Source of the DNA: Peptococcaceae bacterium CEB3
Lineage (GTDB): Bacteria > Bacillota > Desulfitobacteriia > Desulfitobacteriales > Desulfitobacteriaceae
Direction: 5' to 3'
NCBI GenBank assembly: GCA_001029295.1
Contig: LDXJ01000064.1
Location: 372,001 to 436,000 of the forward strand
DNA length: 64,000 bases
Positions 35,661 to 44,460 of the stretch are shown piece by piece. The notes under the pieces are model-generated. The model ran no database searches, was not told the DNA's origin, and saw only the letters and a program-made list of their open reading frames with translations. Position numbers and translations under genes: made by a program. Within the stretch, counting starts at the first letter, position 1; each line of letters opens with the position of its first letter.

Positions 35661-36638
35661 ATGAAGCATAGGATGAGATTCAGCTGGAAGAAGTTTGCGG
35701 GTTTTATAGGCTTTAATATTGTCTTCGCTGCCTTGTTGGCTCCCTTCATTGTCTTTTATGGTCCTTTTGAAGCCCTGAAAGTCATGGCCGTAGGATCCAT
35801 CAACACCTCGCGCCATCCCCAGGTGGTGAGAGCTTTTCTTTCTACGGCCCAAATCGATCAGATCATGCACGAGTATGAGGATGCGCTCGGGGTCAATACC
35901 GAGTCCCACGTGGCTGTGGAAAAGGTGACCACGGATCCGGCGAGCGGCATTGAAATCCAGAACATTCAAGGCCATGCCTTCAAAGGGAAAGTCATGTTGA
36001 TCAAGAATCCGAAACGGGTTAAAGTGGCCGTAACCGATCAGCTGGGAGTGACGGGGGAACGGGTAACGGATTTTGTCAAACAGACCGGGGCTATTGCCGG
36101 GATTAACGCCGGCGGCTTTAACGATCCCAATGGCAAAGGAAACGGTGCTTTCCCCGAGGGCTTGACTGTCCACGATGGCAAGCTGGTCTACAACAGCGCC
36201 GGAAACGCAACGGTGCACGAACTCATCGGCCTTGACAGTTCGGGTAAACTGTTTATCGGCCCGATGTCGGCTTCGGAACTCGCGGCCAAGCACATCCAAG
36301 AAGCGGTGACTTTTTTCGGTCCGACCTTGGTTGAAAACGGGAAACCCGTCGTCGTCGGAGACGGGGGTATCGGGATTGCCCCCAGGACCGGAATCGGTCA
36401 AACGGCGGACGGAACGATCATTTTAGTCGTCATTGACGGGCGCCAGCCGACTTGGAGTTGGGGGGCCACCGCGCGTGACCTTATGAACGTTTTCTTAGAG
36501 TACCATGCGGTGAACGCGGTCAATCTTGACGGCGGTTCTTCCACAGAAATGGTTTATCAAGGGAAAATCATCAATCGGCTTTGGGATATTTTCGGGGAGC
36601 GCTACATCCCCACCGCTTTTGTCGTCATGCCGAAATAG
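35661..36638 (+). CDS. Phosphodiester glycosidase (NAGPA domain) protein
   Basis: This 325-residue protein has an N-terminal membrane anchor (about residues 10-32) and a NAGPA-type phosphodiester glycosidase domain outside. Family blocks include GINAGGFNDPNG, GAFPEGLTVHDG, VVIDGRQPTWSWGATA, NAVNLDGGSSTEMVY and a C-terminal YIPTAFVV. Bacterial members act on sugar phosphodiesters in wall polymers or exopolysaccharides. The ATG at 35661 behind CAGGAGGG is preferred to one 13 codons upstream. It forms a pair with the next gene. Confidence 0.88.
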   Translation: MKHRMRFSWKKFAGFIGFNIVFAALLAPFIVFYGPFEALKVMAVGSINTSRHPQVVRAFLSTAQIDQIMHEYEDALGVNTESHVAVEKVTTDPASGIEIQNIQGHAFKGKVMLIKNPKRVKVAVTDQLGVTGERVTDFVKQTGAIAGINAGGFNDPNGKGNGAFPEGLTVHDGKLVYNSAGNATVHELIGLDSSGKLFIGPMSASELAAKHIQEAVTFFGPTLVENGKPVVVGDGGIGIAPRTGIGQTADGTIILVVIDGRQPTWSWGATARDLMNVFLEYHAVNAVNLDGGSSTEMVYQGKIINRLWDIFGERYIPTAFVVMPK

Positions 36639-36661
36639 AGAGGCCGGAGAGGGTGAAAAGA

Positions 36662-38023
36662 GTGAAAAGAAAATGGCGGACGTTGGCTGTATGGGTTGTC
36701 ATTTCCCTCATCCTTCAGCTCAGCGTTTATGCATTTGTTAACAATAAGGTTCAGGCCGTTTTGGCCCCGCGGCCTGCCAAGCCGCCGATTACGGAAACCC
36801 TGACCGCGGATATCCCGGGCACACGTTTGCAAGACATCCAGCTCTCTTATGCCAAGGATTATGTCGCTTATAAGGAGAATGGGGTGCTCAAGGTCTATAA
36901 TCTCAAACTGAAAAAGGTAGTGTTTGAAAAACCACCCGCTCCCGGCAGCGGCAAGAATATGGGCGTTCTCGCTTATGAATGGCTGTCCGACCGCAATACC
37001 TTGATCTATTTTTACGCCCGCAAAAATCCCCATCCGGTCACCTACACCGTGATCCAGCCTCCGCCGCAACCCGCGCAGCCCAGCCCGACGGTCCCGGCCC
37101 AGGAGCCCTCTCCGCCGGCACAGGCTTCTTCAGGTAAGGCGAGCCAGACGCTTCCCAAGACCGAGGATCTGAATCAGCAAAGCAAGAACAGCGAGGCCAA
37201 AGCCAAGTCAACCAAGTCCGTCCCACCGAAGTCCCGTACGACACACCAAGCCGCGCCTCCCGCTCCGAAACCCCGGGTGATTCGGCATGATAATCCCCAG
37301 TTGACCGATGTCTACACCCTCACTCTGCCGGAGAGCACGGATAAGACCACCAAGCCGGACGACCGTTTTAATGAGACTTTGAACTCGGAGTGGTTTCCGG
37401 CAGGCGGAAAGATCATGCAGATGGCTTTTTCTACATTCACGAATCTGATTTACGTGCTGATCAAAGACGGCTCTACCAACGTACTCCTGCGCATTGACGT
37501 GATGAAAGAATTGCAGCATTTAAATAGGCCGGGGGAAACCATTTCGAATATGACGGTCTCGGGCCGTTACGGTACCCTCTATATCGACACCACGGTCGGG
37601 GGCAGAAAGGAGATCGTCGCGCTCGACGCGGTTCACGGCTGGCAGAGGACCCTCATTAGCCGAAATCAGGATTATGTACTGCTCGGTGACAAGTCGGGGA
37701 TACTCTATGTTGGGGATGTCCAGAACGGCGACATCGTCAAGATCCTCACTTTGACTGAGACCGGCAGTGAGAAAACCCTGCCCCAATTCAACACCGAGTG
37801 GAGCGGTACCATACCCTTCCGGCAGGCCAGGGTACAAATGGGCGCTCACAATGAGGTCATTATTTATAACGCCGGCAAGGCCTACATTGTCGACAAGGGC
37901 CAGCTGAGATCCGTCAATCTGCAGGGCAGCGACAACTACATTTCACCGGACGGAGCGGAACTCGTGCAGATGACAGAGGAAGGAAATGTGACTCAGTTTG
38001 TGCTGAAACCCTGGTCGGCCTGA
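36662..38023 (+). CDS. Membrane-anchored protein with proline-rich linker
   Basis: This protein of about 453 residues has an N-terminal anchor (about residues 6-28), a first small beta domain, a low-complexity linker rich in proline, serine and glutamine (about 135-215), and a C-terminal half with repeated beta motifs like GTLYIDTTVGGRKEIVALD and SGILYVGDVQNG, suggesting a beta-propeller. No enzyme motif is seen. The GTG at 36662 has GGAGAGG nine bases upstream. It lies 23 bases after the glycosidase gene, so the two probably work together at the cell surface. Confidence 0.7.
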   Translation: MKRKWRTLAVWVVISLILQLSVYAFVNNKVQAVLAPRPAKPPITETLTADIPGTRLQDIQLSYAKDYVAYKENGVLKVYNLKLKKVVFEKPPAPGSGKNMGVLAYEWLSDRNTLIYFYARKNPHPVTYTVIQPPPQPAQPSPTVPAQEPSPPAQASSGKASQTLPKTEDLNQQSKNSEAKAKSTKSVPPKSRTTHQAAPPAPKPRVIRHDNPQLTDVYTLTLPESTDKTTKPDDRFNETLNSEWFPAGGKIMQMAFSTFTNLIYVLIKDGSTNVLLRIDVMKELQHLNRPGETISNMTVSGRYGTLYIDTTVGGRKEIVALDAVHGWQRTLISRNQDYVLLGDKSGILYVGDVQNGDIVKILTLTETGSEKTLPQFNTEWSGTIPFRQARVQMGAHNEVIIYNAGKAYIVDKGQLRSVNLQGSDNYISPDGAELVQMTEEGNVTQFVLKPWSA

Positions 38024-38027
38024 CAGG

Positions 38028-38152
38028 GTCAGGAGGCAGGGAAGAAGAGACCTCGTACTTTTTCCGCACTTTAACGAGGCAGGAGGGCGGGAGAAGAGAT
38101 TCTGCGCTTCAGCGAGGTAAGAAGTGCGGGAGAAGGGATTCCGCGCTTCAGC
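38028..38152 (+). repeat. Imperfect tandem repeats of about 38 bp
   Basis: Two clear units (38076-38113 and 38114-38152) share GCGGGAGAAG-GATTC-GCGCTTCAGC, and a more diverged unit precedes them. Noncoding, before a bidirectional terminator. Confidence 0.75.
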
Positions 38153-38155
38153 CGA

Positions 38156-38187
38156 AAAGGGCCGGATGGTTAACATCCGGCCCTTTT
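38156..38187 (+). terminator. Bidirectional terminator
   Basis: AAAGGGCCGGATG pairs with CATCCGGCCCTTT around GTTAA, with A and T runs on both sides. It can end both the rightward gene at 36662 and the leftward NlpC/P60 gene. Positions 38188-38314 show nothing further. Confidence 0.9.
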
Positions 38188-38314
38188 TGCGGTTCGCCCG
38201 ACAAAGACTCGCTTCTGCTTCTTCATGACGGTGTGGTCAGCTATAGGTTCTGAGGATCCCGGGTTTTGGCGGGTTTTAGCCGGTTTTAGTCACGGGGAGT
38301 TCAGCGGGAGAAGC

Positions 38315-39073
38315 TTAGAGGACCCGGCGGGCTCCCTTGAAGGCGTGCCGCCAGTAAGGGCTGAAGGGGTAGACCGCAACCCCCTTGTGAGTCGTCGCGC
38401 TGATAAATTGTCCGTTGCCGAGGTAGATGCCGACATGGTCGATGACGCCGCTGCCGGCGAAAGAGAAGAAGACTAAGTCGCCCGGCTGCAAGTTCGAGGC
38501 GGAGACGGGAGAGCCGATTTGGGCCTGGTCCCGGCTCACGCGCGGCAGTTCGATTCCTTGGGAAGCATAGACATATTGGGTAAAACCGGAACAATCAAAG
38601 CCGGAAGGCGAAGTTCCGCCCCAGACGTACGGTGTTCCGATGAATTTTTTTGCCTCGGTCACGATGCCTTGAATTTTGGCGGAACGCTCCGAGGCGGGGC
38701 CCGCCTGAAGTTTGTCCAGGGTACTTTGAGTGAGAGGGCCCGCCATTCCGTCCGCCCGCAGATGGTCATTGCGCTGGAAAGACTTGACGGCTGCCAAAGT
38801 TTTGGGTCCGAAGATTCCGTCCAGCGGACCGACCGCATATCCCAAATGGCTCAGTTCAGTTTGCAAGACCCTGACATCAGTGCCTCTGGAGCCCATTTCC
38901 ATTAAGGGCGCGGCCTGGGCTGCCGAAGCGAAAGCCATGCTGCCCAAGGTCACAAGTCCGGCGACGATCAAGGCTTTCCCGTGTGAGGACCACATCGCTC
39001 GCGTGGTTCTGTTTCCGGTCTCTGCCTGAGTCTGAACCGCGGAAGTTTGGTTTCGGCTTGTCCATTTTTGCAT
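38315..39073 (-). CDS. Secreted NlpC/P60 peptidoglycan endopeptidase
   Basis: This 252-residue protein has a signal peptide ending at AQAA (about residue 54), a peptidoglycan-binding PG_binding_1 domain (about 60-122, GSRGTDVRVLQTELSHLGY) and a C-terminal NlpC/P60 cysteine peptidase. The catalytic cysteine is in GFDCSGF and the histidine in VIDHVGIYLG, with a further histidine in ATTHKGVAV. It should cleave peptide stems in the wall. A GAGAGGAGA site precedes the ATG. I looked for a cyclic-di-AMP riboswitch upstream, which is common before such genes, and did not find one. Confidence 0.93.
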   Translation of the reverse strand: MQKWTSRNQTSAVQTQAETGNRTTRAMWSSHGKALIVAGLVTLGSMAFASAAQAAPLMEMGSRGTDVRVLQTELSHLGYAVGPLDGIFGPKTLAAVKSFQRNDHLRADGMAGPLTQSTLDKLQAGPASERSAKIQGIVTEAKKFIGTPYVWGGTSPSGFDCSGFTQYVYASQGIELPRVSRDQAQIGSPVSASNLQPGDLVFFSFAGSGVIDHVGIYLGNGQFISATTHKGVAVYPFSPYWRHAFKGARRVL

Positions 39074-39264
39074 TTGCTTCTCCTCTCAAATTTGATATTT
39101 AAGATGCTGGTTCTGGATAGGCCAGTTGTTCCGAGTGTACGGGTCATCACGGAGACGAAAGTACGGGACGAGCCATGTGTCTATAGTAACATCTGAAAAC
39201 TTAGGATAAAAGGTGAAGTTGTTGGATCATCTGCCAGTTATATCCTGTGAGTTTCCGCCCAGCC

Positions 39265-39294
39265 AAAAAAGCCGCGCCCCTAAGGGCGCGGCTT
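39265..39294 (-). terminator. Terminator after the UPF0182 gene
   Basis: On the minus strand AAGCCGCGCCC pairs with GGGCGCGGCTT and is followed by TTTTTT. The remainder of the 39074-39447 gap holds no gene I can support. Confidence 0.9.
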
Positions 39295-39447
39295 GGAGTG
39301 GGAACGAAAAGCCCCCTCCTGCGGGGATGAACACCCGCGAACTCCTTGAGCAGATGGTCAGGAACAGGAAGACTTTTTGAGCCTTGCTTCTGAAAGTTAG
39401 GGTGGGCAGTCGAGGCTGCTCCCGGAGGGAGGAGAAACGGCGGCGGC

Positions 39448-42309
39448 TCAGGGCGTGGAGGGCTTGGAGGAGGTTGGGCGGGAGGGAGAAGAAGTCGCAG
39501 GAGGTACAGAAGAAGTTGAGGAGGGTGCGGCAGCCGAAGGTGCGGGAGAAGCCGCGGATGAAGCGGCGGAAGGGGCGGACGGCGTTGGCAGGGCCTTCAG
39601 CTGGTTTTCCAAGTTGTCGAGCAGAGTGCGTAATTGATCAATCTGGCTGAGGATAGAGTTGATGTCTGTGCCCGAAGGCGGCGAGGGAGACACGGTGGAC
39701 GGGGAGGGAGCCGGAGCCGTGCTCTGGCCGGGGGTGGTCGGCTGGGGTGCCGAAGAGCCGAAAACCTGAACGAGAGCCGAACCCAGAGTGTCTGTCATCA
39801 CCAGGGAATTATTGTAGGCGAGAATGACCCTCTTCATCTCCGGAATGCTTCCCCCCTTATCGGATTCCAGATAAATGGGTTCGATGTAGAGGAAATTGCC
39901 ACCGATGGGAATGACCAAGAGGTTGCCGCGGATGACGCGGGAACCCTTTTGGTCCCAGAGAGACAGTTGTTTGGAGATGTTGGGGTCTTGGTCAATCTGT
40001 GATTCGATCTGAAGCGGTCCGTTGATATCGATATTCTTCGGCAGCTCATAGAGGAGCAGGTGCCCGTAATGCGTGCCATCCATGCGCGCGGCCAGCCAAG
40101 CCACCATGTTGTTGCGGGTGTTGCTGGCACTCGAGGCGGGGGTGAATGGCAGCATGAGGATAAATTCCGGCTTGCTAGCGCCGGGCAGTTTCATAATCGT
40201 GTAGTAGGGTTTGACGTATTGCGCTTTAGAGGTGTAAAGTTCCTTGGCGACGTCCCAGGCATCTTCTTTATTATAGAAGGCTGAAACATCCGTCATGTGA
40301 AAGTTTCTCAGCATATTGCTCTGAATCGTAAACAGGGTTTCGGGATAGCGGAGGTGGGCGACCAGGGATTTGGGCATCTGACTGAGGTCTTTGAAAACCC
40401 CGGGAAAGATCTTGCGATAGGTTTCGAGAACGGGGTCGTGGGGATCCATGGCGTAAAAATCCACCGTCCCGTCGTAAGCGTCGACCACAACTTTGACGGA
40501 ATTGCGAATGTAGTTAAAGTCCTGGCCTGGATATTGGGAAGCGTAAGGCAAAGAATCAGAAGTCGTGTAGGCGTCGATGATCCACTTGAGGCGGCCATGG
40601 TCGATCACGATATAGGGGTCCTGGTCGTAAGTCAGGAAGGGGGCCAGCTTCTCCACCCGATCCATGATGTTGCGGTGAAGGAGGATGCGGCTGTGCGATG
40701 TGATTTCCCCCGCCAGGTAAAAGCGGAGAGTTCCCTCATGCAAGGAGAGCATGAGTTTGTTGAGCGGTGTAAAAGGAATCCCGGTCTTTCCTTGATAGGT
40801 ATTTTCCACGTTGGCACTGCCGTAGGGATAATCGAACTCCTTGGTGGTCGTATCGACGACGACCCAATGGTTGGTCTGTTGTCCGTAGTAAATCCGGGGT
40901 TGGGTCAGGCGCAGGGCGGCATAAGGTGTCACGGGCGGAACGTCTTTGATTGCGTAGGAAGGGAGGCCATCCGGGGTGACGGCGTTGGCGAAGGAAGCCG
41001 CCACCCCGTAACCGTGGGTATATTTGAAGCGCGTGTTGACAAAGGTTTGGGCTTTGGGGTCCAAATCCGAAACGGAAAGTTCGCGCGGCGCGATCATGAG
41101 CTGTCTGTACTCGCCGTTGACCGTGTAACGGTCTACGTCGATGTTGGGGAATTTATAATAGAGGCGGATGCCCTGTTGTTGGGCATAGGTTTGCAGCAAG
41201 GGCCGGGAATCATTGAGGCGGATGTTGTTCAAGGTGGTTTGGTCGGCTTTGAGGACGGCTGGGCTGACCGGGGTCGTGCCGGGGTAGTTCTCCTCCTTAA
41301 TCTTATCCAGACCATAGCCATAACGGGTCAGGGAAATTTCGTGCTGAATGTAAGGAGCTTCCATTTGCAATTCGTTCGGAATAACCACCAGGTTCTGTAG
41401 AAGGGTGGGGTACAATCCATAGAGCAAGACATTGAGCACAAAAACAGTAATCACGGGCAGGCTCAATAAGCGGACATCTTTGAAAAGCAAGGTCAAGGCG
41501 GCGGCGGCAAAGCCGATAACGGCAAGAACCAAGAGGATCTTCAGAGCGGGAAGACTGGCGTGCAGATCGGCGTAGCCCGCGCCTACGACATGACCGTGTC
41601 TGGAATAGAGTAGTTGAAAGGTATCCAGATAATAGCCGAAAGCCTTGAGAAGAAAGAGAATAGCGCCCAGCAAGGCCAGGTGTTTACGTGCGGCTGGGCT
41701 GATGGTAATAGCCCCCGGCTGCCATAGTTTCAAAGAATGGAAACGCAGGACCCCCGTAACCATGTAAAAGAGAGCGGTGAAGAAAGTCAAGAGAAAGAGG
41801 GGCCCGAAAAAGATGTTGTAAACCGTTCGCAAAAAAGGAAGCTGGAAGAAATAGAAACTTAGATCCCGGCCAAAGATGGGATCGGTTTTGCCGAAGGGGG
41901 TGGCCTTCATGAAACTGAGGACCTCCAGCCAGCCGGTAAAACCCGCGACGAAACTGACGGCAAAACTAATGACGGCGGCGAGGAGGACAAGCCAAAGGGT
42001 GACGTGGCGCTGGTTCAGGCTGAATACCGGTTCGTTCATGTTTTGGACCAGGCGGAAACGCCGCCTCAGCCTTTCATTGATGAAAGTGACGATGGCATGG
42101 CGGATCGAGAGCAGAGTTCCGGCAATGAAGAGAAACAGAATCGTACCGTTGACGATCTGAATCACCCATTTGCTGAGGAGCGGGGTCCAGAAAAGCTGGG
42201 GATAGCCCAAATTCTTAAACCAGAGCCAGTCCTCGTAGAGCCCGCTGAGTGCCGTGAGTACGATTCCGAGAAGAATGAGAGCTAAAAGGATTTTGCCAAG
42301 CCGGCGCAA
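39448..42309 (-). CDS. UPF0182 family large membrane protein
   Basis: This 953-residue protein belongs to the UPF0182 family, which is widespread in Firmicutes, Actinobacteria and Cyanobacteria and of unknown function. It has about seven membrane segments in residues 1-310, a long extracytoplasmic domain with YGYGLDKIKEENYPGT, FKYTHGYGVAAS, YGQQTNHWVVVDT and RVILAYNNSLVMTDTLG, and a C-terminal tail rich in proline, serine and alanine after about residue 860. Start TTG behind AAGGGGGAA. It stands alone between a terminator and the divergent trxB gene. Confidence 0.92.
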   Translation of the reverse strand: MRRLGKILLALILLGIVLTALSGLYEDWLWFKNLGYPQLFWTPLLSKWVIQIVNGTILFLFIAGTLLSIRHAIVTFINERLRRRFRLVQNMNEPVFSLNQRHVTLWLVLLAAVISFAVSFVAGFTGWLEVLSFMKATPFGKTDPIFGRDLSFYFFQLPFLRTVYNIFFGPLFLLTFFTALFYMVTGVLRFHSLKLWQPGAITISPAARKHLALLGAILFLLKAFGYYLDTFQLLYSRHGHVVGAGYADLHASLPALKILLVLAVIGFAAAALTLLFKDVRLLSLPVITVFVLNVLLYGLYPTLLQNLVVIPNELQMEAPYIQHEISLTRYGYGLDKIKEENYPGTTPVSPAVLKADQTTLNNIRLNDSRPLLQTYAQQQGIRLYYKFPNIDVDRYTVNGEYRQLMIAPRELSVSDLDPKAQTFVNTRFKYTHGYGVAASFANAVTPDGLPSYAIKDVPPVTPYAALRLTQPRIYYGQQTNHWVVVDTTTKEFDYPYGSANVENTYQGKTGIPFTPLNKLMLSLHEGTLRFYLAGEITSHSRILLHRNIMDRVEKLAPFLTYDQDPYIVIDHGRLKWIIDAYTTSDSLPYASQYPGQDFNYIRNSVKVVVDAYDGTVDFYAMDPHDPVLETYRKIFPGVFKDLSQMPKSLVAHLRYPETLFTIQSNMLRNFHMTDVSAFYNKEDAWDVAKELYTSKAQYVKPYYTIMKLPGASKPEFILMLPFTPASSASNTRNNMVAWLAARMDGTHYGHLLLYELPKNIDINGPLQIESQIDQDPNISKQLSLWDQKGSRVIRGNLLVIPIGGNFLYIEPIYLESDKGGSIPEMKRVILAYNNSLVMTDTLGSALVQVFGSSAPQPTTPGQSTAPAPSPSTVSPSPPSGTDINSILSQIDQLRTLLDNLENQLKALPTPSAPSAASSAASPAPSAAAPSSTSSVPPATSSPSRPTSSKPSTP

Positions 42310-42423
42310 CGTGATTCCCCCTTCAGTATTTTCTTATTCGCACTACGCCCACCTGACTTCACGGCTGTGGGCGCAAGGGTTGACTTTCTTATATTCTGCC
42401 CCGAAAGGGAAAATACCTTCATG

Positions 42424-42446
42424 TTTTTCCCGGTTGCCGGGAAAAA
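42424..42446 (+). other. Short hairpin TTTTTCCCGG/CCGGGAAAAA
   Basis: A 10-bp perfect palindrome with a 3-base loop in the 226-bp gap between the divergent UPF0182 and trxB genes. Neither neighbour ends here, so it is more likely a regulatory structure than a terminator. Confidence 0.4.
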
Positions 42447-42495
42447 TAGTTTTGTATTCCCGTGGGTTATGTTATACTAATGCCATAATCCTGGG

Positions 42496-42515
42496 ATACC
42501 CTTTGGGGGTATAAT
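42496..42515 (+). promoter_or_regulatory. CsoR/CstR-like operator overlapping the trxB promoter
   Basis: ATACCCTTTGGGGGTAT (42496-42512) is a GC-rich inverted repeat with the TACCC...GGGTA form of CsoR/CstR-family operators and overlaps a TATAAT box (42510-42515). A second promoter, TTTTGT-N17-TATACT, lies about 30 bases upstream. No csoR gene is visible in the window. Confidence 0.5.
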
Positions 42516-42535
42516 GTTTTGGGGGTGTTGATAAA

Positions 42536-43450
42536 ATGTTTGATCTCCTTATTATCGGGGCCGGTCCGGCAGGGTTGACAGCGGGGATTTACGCGGCCAG
42601 GGGCGGACTCAAAACCGGAATCCTGGAATTGGGGATGCCGGGCGGGCAGGCGGCTTCCACGGAGAAGATTGAGAATTACCCTGGTTTTCCCGAGGGTATC
42701 GGCGGCTATGAGCTTATGAACTCCTTCCATCAACAAGCCTTGGCTTTTAAAGCGGACTTCATCTTTGAAGAAGTACAAAAGCTCGATTTGGAGGGCCCGG
42801 TCAAACGGGTGACAACGGATGTGCAAAGTTATGAGGCGAAGGCTGTTATTATTGCCGCCGGTTCCAAGCCGCGTCCTTTAGGTGTTCCAGGAGAAGATGT
42901 TTTTCGCGGCAGAGGGGTTTCCTATTGTGCGACATGTGACGGGGCCTTCTTCCGGGATAAACGGGTTGTTGTCGTGGGAGGCGGAGACGCGGCTTTGGAA
43001 GAAGGAGCGTATCTGACAAAATTTGCCGCCGAAGTCGTCATTGTGCATCGGAGGCAAGGATTCCGCGCGGCCCAGATCGCGGTGGACCGGGCCCGGGAAA
43101 ACAAGAAGATCCGTTTTCTGCTGGACAGTGTGGTGGAAGAGATCAAGGGCGGGGACAAGGTGGAAGGAGTCAGGATCAGGAATGTGGTCAGCGGGGAAAC
43201 GCAAGACTTGCCCGCTGACGGGGTTTTCGTCTACGCGGGTACCGAGCCGAACGCTCAGTTTGCCCATGACGGGCTGACCACGGATGGGCGGGGCTATATC
43301 GTCACCGATCCACTGCTGCGCACCAATATTCCCGGGGTCTTTGCCGCCGGCGATATCCGGACCACACCGCTGCGTCAGGTGGCGACCGCGATAGGCGACG
43401 GGGCTCTGGCTGCCGTCCAGGTTGAGAAATACCTGACAGAGCAGGAATAA
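42536..43450 (+). CDS. trxB: Thioredoxin reductase
   Basis: This 304-residue flavoprotein reduces thioredoxin with NADPH or a related donor. The FAD motif GAGPAG is at the N-terminus, the redox-active CATC lies in VSYCATCDGAFF, the nucleotide motif GGGDAALEE follows, and the C-terminal FAADIRTT-like block reads GVFAAGDIRTTPLRQV. The nucleotide-binding segment VVVGGGDAALEEGAYL with HRRQGFRA suggests NADPH. Length and spacing are normal for the family. Confidence 0.95.
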   Translation: MFDLLIIGAGPAGLTAGIYAARGGLKTGILELGMPGGQAASTEKIENYPGFPEGIGGYELMNSFHQQALAFKADFIFEEVQKLDLEGPVKRVTTDVQSYEAKAVIIAAGSKPRPLGVPGEDVFRGRGVSYCATCDGAFFRDKRVVVVGGGDAALEEGAYLTKFAAEVVIVHRRQGFRAAQIAVDRARENKKIRFLLDSVVEEIKGGDKVEGVRIRNVVSGETQDLPADGVFVYAGTEPNAQFAHDGLTTDGRGYIVTDPLLRTNIPGVFAAGDIRTTPLRQVATAIGDGALAAVQVEKYLTEQE

Positions 43451-43458
43451 GTTCTCAG

Positions 43459-43497
43459 ACAGGGGGTGAGAGGGCACTTTAGCCCCCTGTTTTTTTG
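43459..43497 (+). terminator. Terminator after trxB
   Basis: ACAGGGGG pairs with CCCCCTGT, followed by seven T. Confidence 0.85.
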
Positions 43498-43626
43498 TCT
43501 ATATTGCCAACGATTAAAGATTTCTTGTTTTTTCTCAGGGGTTGTACTATCATGTACATGTGTGGAAAAATGTCCGCGATCGGCAGTGGGGTATAGTAGT
43601 GATAAAGGAATAGGGGAGGGATCAAT

Positions 43627-44460
43627 TTGCACTTCGTGGTATGTTTGAAACAGGTTCCGGACACTTCGGAAGTTCGGATCGACCCGAATACGAACACCCT
43701 CATGCGCGAGGGCGTTCCTTCGATTATCAATCCGTATGATGCCCACGCCCTGGAAGAGGCCATCCGCCTCAGGGACAAAATGGGAGGCAAGGTGACCATT
43801 GTCAGCATGGGGCCGCCTCAAGCCAAGGAGGCCCTGCGCAAGGCTATGTCTTTTGGAGCTGACCGGGCGATTCTGCTGACCGACAGGGGGTTTGCCGGTT
43901 CGGATTCTCTGGCCACCGCTTACATCCTGACGGTAGCCATCCAAAAGATCCACGCGCAAGAACCTATTGACATTGTCTTTACGGGCAAAGAAGCGATCGA
44001 CGGCGATACGGCGCAAACCGGACCGGGAATTGCCCAACGGCTCGGCTTCGCGCAGCTGACTTACGGGATCAAAGTTCGCGACATCGACAAGGCCTCCGTG
44101 ACCGTGGAACGAAAAACGGAGGGAGGCCGGGAAGTGGCCAAAGCTTTGCTGCCCGCGTTGATCACGGTGGAGAAGGAAATGAATGACCTCCGCTACGCGA
44201 CGCTGCCTGACATGATGAAGGCCGCCGTCTATGAGCCGGAAATGTGGGATGCCAAGTCCTTACCTTATGACACGGCTGAAATGGGGCTAAAAGGTTCGCC
44301 CACCAGCGTCTCCAGGATTTTCCCGCCTCCGGGTCGCAGCGGCGGGGAGATAATTGACGCCACAACGGACACCAAAGGCGCCATTGCCAATCTGGTTGAA
44401 AAAGTGTTCCAAGAGAACATTATCATGGTTCATCCCGCAGTGAAGGGAGGCAGGGCCTAA
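43627..44460 (+). CDS. etfB: Electron transfer flavoprotein beta subunit
   Basis: This 277-residue EtfB subunit binds AMP or FAD at the interface with EtfA. Family features are VVCLKQVPDTSEVRIDP, AHALEEAIRLRD, the block TGKEAIDGDTAQTGP and VEKEMNDLRYATLPDMMKA. The gene order etfB-etfA-fixC-fixX matches the bifurcating EtfABCX type, in which NADH oxidation drives reduction of ferredoxin and menaquinone. The TTG start follows GGGGAGGG. Its stop overlaps the next start. Confidence 0.95.
   Translation: MHFVVCLKQVPDTSEVRIDPNTNTLMREGVPSIINPYDAHALEEAIRLRDKMGGKVTIVSMGPPQAKEALRKAMSFGADRAILLTDRGFAGSDSLATAYILTVAIQKIHAQEPIDIVFTGKEAIDGDTAQTGPGIAQRLGFAQLTYGIKVRDIDKASVTVERKTEGGREVAKALLPALITVEKEMNDLRYATLPDMMKAAVYEPEMWDAKSLPYDTAEMGLKGSPTSVSRIFPPPGRSGGEIIDATTDTKGAIANLVEKVFQENIIMVHPAVKGGRA

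Noticed and set aside
39074-39447. A possible cyclic-di-AMP riboswitch before the NlpC/P60 gene
   Set aside because: Wall hydrolase genes often have one, but the conserved aptamer blocks were not found; the stretch contains the terminator of the UPF0182 gene instead.
40297-41400. A 367-codon plus-strand frame inside the UPF0182 gene
   Set aside because: It is antisense to a conserved membrane protein and shows no family features or ribosome site.
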